DNA from: Dehalococcoidia bacterium
GTDB lineage: Bacteria > Chloroflexota > Dehalococcoidia > DSTF01 > JALHUB01
Direction of reading: 5' to 3'
Assembly (NCBI GenBank): GCA_022865685.1
Contig: JALHUB010000255.1
Location: forward strand, 1 to 19,114
DNA length: 19,114 nucleotides
Shown here: positions 13,579-19,114 of the stretch, one piece after another
Position numbering within the stretch: position 1 is the stretch's first letter
Layout of the letters: each line of letters opens with the position of its first letter
Position numbers and translations under genes: made by a program
Notes under the pieces: model-generated
Database searches by the model: none
Told to the model about the DNA's origin: nothing
The model's input: only the letters and a program-made list of their open reading frames with translations

Positions 13579-14541
13579 CTACGTATAACGGATGCGCGGG
13601 TCCAGCCACGCGTACGACACGTCAATCGCCAGATTGACGAAGACATACACAACCGCCGCCAGCACGACAATCGCCTGCACGCCCAGGTAGTCCCTGGTCA
13701 GGATCGACTGGTATGTGAACATGCCGATTCCCGGCAGCGAGAAGATCCTTTCCATGATCAGCGCGCCGCCCATCAGCGCGCCCATCTGCAACCCGACGAT
13801 GGTGACTATCGGGATGAGCCCGTTCTTGAGCACGTGCCGCATGATGACCGTCCGCTCGCGCAGCCCCTTCGACCATGCCGTGCGCACGTAGTCCTGTCGC
13901 AGCACCTCCAGCACCGACGAGCGCGTCAGCCGCATGATGCCGGCGGCGCCCGGAATGCCCAGCGCCAGCGCGGGCAGCGCGAGCTGCTGCAGGTTGCCCA
14001 GGGGATCGCTGAAGAAGGAGATATGCCCGGTGGGCGGCATCCAGTTGAACCAGATCGCCGGCAGCATTATGAACATGGTGCCCAGCCAGAAGCCCGGAAT
14101 CGACAGGCCGAAGACGGCCGTCGTCCTCATCACAAGGTCGAGCGGGCTGTTCGGCCGCACGCCGGCGATGATGCCCGCTGGTATCGCCAGCACCACCATC
14201 ACCGCCATCGCCAGTACCATCAGCTCCAGCGTCACCGGCAGGCGCTGGGCCAGATCGTCCCTCACCTCCGTACGGTAGTAGTACGACTTGCCGAAGTCGC
14301 CCTTCATCAGCCCGCCGACCCACTGCCCGTACTGCCCGAACGGCGGCTTCCAGTCGAACAGCGGCTCGTTCAGCCCGTAGGCCTCGCGGAACTGCGTCAG
14401 CGACTCCTCGGTGGCGTTCGTGCCCAACGCCACCTGCGCCACGTCGCCGGGGACCATGCGCATCAAGACGAAGGTGATGAGGGACACACCGATGAGCACA
14501 GGGAAGAGATACAGGATCCGGCGAATTACGTACTGCGTCAC
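13579..14541 (-). CDS. dppB: ABC transporter permease, DppB/OppB type
   Basis: The 320-residue permease starts TQYVIRRILYLFPVLIGVSLITFVLMRMVPGD, the standard DppB/OppB first helix and loop, and has about six membrane helices. The EAA-type loop is near YVRTAWSKGLRERTVIMRHVLKNGLIP, and the protein ends in the conserved WLDPRIRY. GTG 14541 matches the family N-terminus; the frame is open to a TTG at 14619, which would add 26 charged residues (GEAEEES and RRRGDPP) not usual in the family. A strong GGAGGAGGAG purine run within that extension has no start codon at the right distance. It is the first gene of the transporter pair, divergent from ligA, with a weak promoter candidate at 14635-14663. 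Confidence 0.92.
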   Translation of the reverse strand: MTQYVIRRILYLFPVLIGVSLITFVLMRMVPGDVAQVALGTNATEESLTQFREAYGLNEPLFDWKPPFGQYGQWVGGLMKGDFGKSYYYRTEVRDDLAQRLPVTLELMVLAMAVMVVLAIPAGIIAGVRPNSPLDLVMRTTAVFGLSIPGFWLGTMFIMLPAIWFNWMPPTGHISFFSDPLGNLQQLALPALALGIPGAAGIMRLTRSSVLEVLRQDYVRTAWSKGLRERTVIMRHVLKNGLIPIVTIVGLQMGALMGGALIMERIFSLPGIGMFTYQSILTRDYLGVQAIVVLAAVVYVFVNLAIDVSYAWLDPRIRYT

Positions 14542-14634
14542 GGGTTGGGATACCTTCGCGGGCGGGTCGCCTCTGCGACGAACTGACTCCTCCTCCGCTT
14601 CACCTCTCGGCCCGCTCAACGGCGGGTAGGCTTC

Positions 14635-14663
14635 AATCTACTATCTCTTCCTGTCGCGAGCAA
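14635..14663 (-). promoter_or_regulatory. Weak promoter candidate for the dppBC-like genes
   Basis: On the minus strand TTGCTC (14658-14663) and TAGATT (14635-14640) are 17 bases apart; together they match 7 of 12 consensus positions. It is the best pair found in the divergent gap between dppB and ligA. Confidence 0.3.
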
Positions 14664-14706
14664 GCCCTCTTCGTGCAAGAAGTGAGCCCGTGCGGCTGGA
14701 ACGCTA

Positions 14707-14715
14707 TGCTATACT
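14707..14715 (+). promoter_or_regulatory. Extended -10 promoter element for ligA
   Basis: TGCTATACT provides a TATACT -10 (14710-14715) with the TGn extension; no good -35 is visible 17 bases upstream. It lies about 60 bases before the ligA start codon and has the same architecture as the element before the S1 gene. Confidence 0.5.
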
Positions 14716-14776
14716 GAGCCTGTCCGTCACGCCCGCCCGCCCGCCGGCAGGCCTTCCACCATGGAGAAGGAGCATC

Positions 14777-16909
14777 ATGGAGGAGGACCGCGACCTCCAG
14801 ACCGTCAAGCTCCGCGTCGAGGAGCTGCGGTCCCTCATCGCCTACCACGACTACCGCTACTACGTCCTCGATAGCCCCGAGATAAGCGACGCCCAGTACG
14901 ACGAGCTGATGCGCGAGTTGCGCCGGCTCGAAGAGCGCTACCCCCAGCTCATCACGCCGGACTCCCCGACGCAGCGCGTCAGCGGCCAGCCCGTCGCCGC
15001 CTTCGGCATCGTCGAGCACCGCCTGCCGCTGCTCAGCCTGGCCAACGCCTTCGCCGAAGCCGAGCTCCGCGCCTGGCACCGGCGCGCGAGCGCCCTCGCC
15101 GGCTCCGACGACTTCACCCTTGTCTGTGAGCCGAAGATGGACGGCCTCGCCGTCGCCCTCGTCTACGAGAATGGCGCCTTCGTTCAGGGCGCGACCCGCG
15201 GCGACGGACGGCGCGGCGAGAACATCACCGAGAACCTGCGCACCATTCGCAGCATCCCGCTTCGACTCGGCAAGGGCGCGCCCTCGCGCTTCGAGGTGCG
15301 CGGCGAGGTCTACATGACCAAGCAGGGCTTCGAGAAGGTGAACCAAGAAATCATGTGGTTGAACGAGGAGATCGATCGGGTCAACGAGGAGCTCGCCAAG
15401 AAGGGCAAGAAGGAAAAGAAGAGGCTATCTCTCTTCGCCAACCCACGCAACGCTGCCGCCGGCTCCGTCCGCCAGCGTGACGCCCGCTCCGTCCGCCAGC
15501 GCGACGCCCGCATGACGGCCAAACGGTCCCTCGATATCTTCATCTACGCCCTCGGCTGGCTGGAAGGCGCCGCGCGGCCGCCGACTCAGTGGGAGACGCT
15601 GCAATGGCTGGGCAAGCTCGGCTTTCGCACCAATCCTTATAACGCCCGCGCGCGCTACCTCAACGAGGCCATGCACGTCTGCTACGAATGGCAAGACAGA
15701 CGCGAAAGCCTCCCGTATGAGATCGACGGCGTCGTCGTGAAGATTGACGACCTCTCGCTTCAGGAGCGTCTCGGCGCCGTCGGCCGCGAGCCGCGCTGGG
15801 CCATCGCCTATAAGTTCCCGCCCATCCAGGCGACGACGAAGCTCCTTAAGATCAAGGTCAACGTCGGCCGCACCGGCAGTCTCAATCCCTATGCCGTCCT
15901 CGAGCCGGTTCGCGTCGGCGGCGCAACCGTCGAGCGGGCGACCCTCCACAACGAAGACGATATCCGTCGCAAGGACATACGCATCGGCGACACGGTCATT
16001 ATCCAGCGCGCCGGCGATGTCATCCCGCAGGTCGTCGGGCCGGTGGTGAGCCTCCGCACCGGCGAGGAGGAAGTCTATAGCATGCCGGAACAGTGCCCCG
16101 AATGCCACGCTCCGGTCCGCCGCCTCGAGGGCGAGGCGATGAGCTATTGCACGAACACGGCCTGTCCGGCCCAACGGTTCGCCCTGATGGAGCACTTTGT
16201 CTCGCGCGACGCCATGGACATTGAGGGCATTGGCCAGTCGACCGGAGCGGCATTGTTGGAGAACGGGTCCGTTGCTGATCCAGGGGACATATACAGTCTA
16301 ACAGTGGATCAACTTGTTTACCTGATGCTGCCGGGAAAGGACCATCCGAGAAGGTTGGGAGCACCAACCGCCCGAAAGATCGTTGATGAGACCGAGCGGA
16401 GCAAGCAACGGCCGCTCAGTCGCGTCATCTTCGCCCTCGGCATCCGCCACGTCGGCAGCGAGATGGCCGACCGCCTCGCCGAGCACTTCGGCGCCATCGA
16501 TGCCCTTGCGGCGGCGAGCGTCGAAGATCTGGAGTCGGTCCCGACCGTCGGCCCGAAGATCGCGCAGAGCGTCCGCGCCTACTTCGACGACGAGGACAAC
16601 CGCCGCATCATCGAAAAGCTGCGGCAGGCCGGCGTGCGTCTGGCGGAAGAGCGCGCGGCGCGGGAAGAAGGGCCGCTGCGCGGCCTGACCTTCGTCGTCA
16701 CCGGCACGCTATCGGCGTTCACGCGCGAGGAGGCTGAGGAGCGGGTGCGGGAGCTCGGGGGCAGCGCAGCCTCCAGTGTCACGCGCAAGACCGACTACGT
16801 CGTCGTCGGCGAGAGTCCCGGCTCTAAGGCGCAGAAGGCGCAGGAGTACGGCGTCAAGACTCTCACCGAAGAGGAGTTCCTCTCCATGCTCCGCCGCACC
16901 AACGCGTAG
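14777..16909 (+). CDS. ligA: NAD+-dependent DNA ligase LigA
   Basis: The 710-residue enzyme seals nicks in duplex DNA during replication and repair, using NAD+. Domains in order: Ia (YHDYRYYVLDSPEISDAQYDELM), nucleotidyltransferase with the adenylated Lys120 in EPKMDG, OB fold, four-Cys zinc finger (CPEC and CTNTAC near residues 442-462), helix-hairpin-helix region, and a C-terminal BRCT domain (~630-705). It is about 40 residues longer than typical. There is a charged helical insertion at about 190-215, an eight-residue duplication of SVRQRDAR in the conserved segment after NPRNAAAG, and extra residues in the HhH region (LPGKDHPRRLGAPTA). The ATG at 14777 has AAGGAG close upstream and matches the family start; the frame is open to 14690. 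All essential motifs that could be checked are present, so it is probably functional. Confidence 0.97.
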   Translation: MEEDRDLQTVKLRVEELRSLIAYHDYRYYVLDSPEISDAQYDELMRELRRLEERYPQLITPDSPTQRVSGQPVAAFGIVEHRLPLLSLANAFAEAELRAWHRRASALAGSDDFTLVCEPKMDGLAVALVYENGAFVQGATRGDGRRGENITENLRTIRSIPLRLGKGAPSRFEVRGEVYMTKQGFEKVNQEIMWLNEEIDRVNEELAKKGKKEKKRLSLFANPRNAAAGSVRQRDARSVRQRDARMTAKRSLDIFIYALGWLEGAARPPTQWETLQWLGKLGFRTNPYNARARYLNEAMHVCYEWQDRRESLPYEIDGVVVKIDDLSLQERLGAVGREPRWAIAYKFPPIQATTKLLKIKVNVGRTGSLNPYAVLEPVRVGGATVERATLHNEDDIRRKDIRIGDTVIIQRAGDVIPQVVGPVVSLRTGEEEVYSMPEQCPECHAPVRRLEGEAMSYCTNTACPAQRFALMEHFVSRDAMDIEGIGQSTGAALLENGSVADPGDIYSLTVDQLVYLMLPGKDHPRRLGAPTARKIVDETERSKQRPLSRVIFALGIRHVGSEMADRLAEHFGAIDALAAASVEDLESVPTVGPKIAQSVRAYFDDEDNRRIIEKLRQAGVRLAEERAAREEGPLRGLTFVVTGTLSAFTREEAEERVRELGGSAASSVTRKTDYVVVGESPGSKAQKAQEYGVKTLTEEEFLSMLRRTNA
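15464..15511 (+). repeat. 24-bp in-frame tandem duplication within ligA
   Basis: Bases 15464-15487 and 15488-15511 are two copies of a 24-base unit with one silent difference (T at 15478, C at 15502). Each encodes SVRQRDAR, the counterpart of the single SLRQLDPR seen in other LigA proteins between NPRNAAAG and TAKR. Confidence 0.95.
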
Positions 16910-16944
16910 GGCGGGCATCCTGCCCCCCGCCTGCCATTGGCATC

Positions 16945-16972
16945 TTAGGGGCGCACGGCTGTGCGCCCCTAA
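16945..16972. terminator. Perfect 12-bp hairpin after ligA
   Basis: TTAGGGGCGCAC and GTGCGCCCCTAA pair perfectly around the loop GGCT, starting 36 bases after the ligA stop. It is very stable but has no T tract on either strand, so it may terminate inefficiently or serve as a 3' stability element. It separates ligA from the mreB promoter. Confidence 0.55.
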
Positions 16973-17085
16973 CCGCGGCGCATCTCCCATGGGTTATGTA
17001 ATCCTGCCCGCTTGCTCGTCTTTGTCGCTTTTGTTTGCCTTCTCAGACATTTCGAAGCGTTAGAAATCCTACCCCTTGACACCCC

Positions 17086-17114
17086 TTTTCCCAGCCCTTT
17101 CGATGCGCTATAAT
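17086..17114 (+). promoter_or_regulatory. mreB promoter with consensus TATAAT
   Basis: TATAAT (17109-17114) lies about 40 bases before the mreB start codon. The hexamer 17 bases upstream (TTTTCC, 17086-17091) is a weak -35. A perfect TTGACA occurs at 17076-17081, but 27 bases separate it from TATAAT, too far for one sigma70 promoter; it might serve another start. Confidence 0.6.
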
Positions 17115-17155
17115 GCCCCACGGTTTGCCCTGCCATAGAGCCAAGGAGTGGACGA

Positions 17156-18217
<1,062 letters not shown>

Positions 18218-18315
18218 CCCTCGGTGCGGCCGACCGTTACCGTCGCGCAGTATATGATGATTCCCCGAAAAGGTCTCCCTACAGGCAGCACTGTTGAGGG
18301 GAAGGGGGTGCCGAG

Positions 18316-19114
18316 GTGAGTTCCCGGGTCGGCACGTGGACGTTGGGAATCGTTGTCCTCAGCCTCGCCCTCATCCTGCTCTCCAAAACCGGCGTGCTCG
18401 ACCCGCTCCAGAGCGGCGTCCTCAGCATCACCTCGCCGGTGCAGCATGGCCTGCGCAACGCCGCCGACCCCCTGGCCGCGTGGCTGTCCGACATAAAGGA
18501 CGTCGGCGACATCCGCAGCGAGAACGACCAGTTGCGCACCGAGAACGAGCAGCTCAAGGATGAGGTCGTGCGCCTGCGGGAGGGCCAAACGCAGCTCCAG
18601 GAGCTACAGAAGCTGCTCCAGATCAAGCAGTCCTACCCCGACGAGGAGTTCCTCGCCGCCAACGTCCTGGCGAAAGACCCCAGCAGCCTTAAGGATGCCG
18701 TCGCTATCGATAGGGGCAAGCGCGACGGCCTGCGCGAGGGCATGGTCGTCGTCACCGAGGGGCACAGTGTCGTCGGCACCGTCACCCACCTCTTCGACTC
18801 CTATTCCTGGGTGACCCTCGTCACCGACCCCAACAGCGCGGTCTCCGCCATGGTGCAGGAGTCGCGTGCCCAGGGCGTCGTGACCGGCAGCTACAGTCGC
18901 AAGCTCTCGATCGAGTTCGTCGCGCAGGGCGCAGCGGTCAAAGACGGCGACGTCGTCATCACCTCGGCCATCGGCGGACTGTACCCGGCGGGCCTGGTGA
19001 TAGGAAAGGTGACCGAAGTGGGCGGCGCGGCGCAGGACCTGTTCAAGAAAGTGACGCTGGAGCCGCTGGCCAGCCTCTCCCACCTGGAGACGGTACTCGT
19101 GCTGACCAGCTTCC
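18316..19114 (+). CDS. mreC: Rod-shape determining protein MreC (3' end outside window)
   Basis: The visible 266 residues show the normal MreC plan: a short cytoplasmic N-terminus, one membrane helix (about residues 8-23, LGIVVLSLALILLS), a coiled coil (about 64-97, with heptad-like ENDQLRTENEQLKDEVVRL), and then the extracytoplasmic beta-barrel domains, with the hallmark AIDRGKRDGLREGMVVV and a later VKDGDVVITSAIGGLYPAGLVIG-type segment. MreC links MreB filaments to MreD and the wall synthases. GTG 18316 is the first possible start after an in-frame TGA at 18295 and has AAGGGG about eight bases upstream. The frame is open to the last base, so only a short C-terminal part is missing. Confidence 0.95.
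   Translation, partial: MSSRVGTWTLGIVVLSLALILLSKTGVLDPLQSGVLSITSPVQHGLRNAADPLAAWLSDIKDVGDIRSENDQLRTENEQLKDEVVRLREGQTQLQELQKLLQIKQSYPDEEFLAANVLAKDPSSLKDAVAIDRGKRDGLREGMVVVTEGHSVVGTVTHLFDSYSWVTLVTDPNSAVSAMVQESRAQGVVTGSYSRKLSIEFVAQGAAVKDGDVVITSAIGGLYPAGLVIGKVTEVGGAAQDLFKKVTLEPLASLSHLETVLVLTSF

Noticed and set aside
17076..17114. TTGACA at 17076 paired with TATAAT at 17109 as one promoter
   Set aside because: The spacer is 27 bases, far outside the 16-18 range usual for sigma70.

Overview
The window is a GC-rich bacterial chromosome segment with dense genes, many GTG/TTG starts and almost no mobile DNA. The gene content (four-domain S1 protein, DUF2344 protein, CNNM/CBS protein, NAD+-dependent ligase, MreB-MreC, Dpp-type permeases) and codon bias fit a Chloroflexota-like organism, possibly Dehalococcoidia. 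That placement is inferred from gene content only.

Layout. Positions 1-1473 (minus) hold the 3'-truncated gene of a ribosomal protein S1-type translation factor, which ends in a long Glu/Ala-rich repetitive tail. Positions 1825-4482 (minus) are a tight three-gene operon: CNNM/CBS-domain membrane protein, DUF2344 protein and histidine phosphatase, behind a near-consensus promoter at 4537-4565. A CaCA-type cation exchanger (4746-5966, plus) is transcribed divergently. Positions 6064-8520 (minus) carry a signalling cluster: a membrane GGDEF-family protein and two tandem paralogous NarL/LuxR-type regulators. A GH38-like protein (8739-11105, minus) follows, with its own TTGACA/TATTCT promoter. Positions 11316-14541 (minus) encode an MFS transporter and the two membrane subunits of a Dpp/Opp-type ABC importer, without the ATPases or binding protein. 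On the plus strand come ligA (14777-16909), mreB (17156-18217) and mreC (18316 to the window edge).

The most unusual part is 6064-8738. Both response regulators lack the phospho-accepting Asp and the conserved Lys of the receiver domain. The GGDEF protein has SNDEF in place of GGDEF and lacks the metal-binding Asp residues, but keeps an RxxD inhibitory-site motif at the normal spacing. The upstream regulator is split by an in-frame TGA exactly between receiver and DNA-binding domain. A near-perfect NarL-type 7-2-7 inverted repeat lies upstream of it. The neighbouring GH38-like protein also lacks recognisable catalytic motifs. One reading is a signalling cassette that has kept ligand and DNA binding while losing phosphotransfer and c-di-GMP synthesis. 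The alternative is ordinary gene decay.

LigA also stands out: it carries an in-frame 24-bp tandem duplication inside its conserved nucleotidyltransferase motif, a charged helical insertion just before it, and a short patch of foreign-looking codon usage in the helix-hairpin-helix region.
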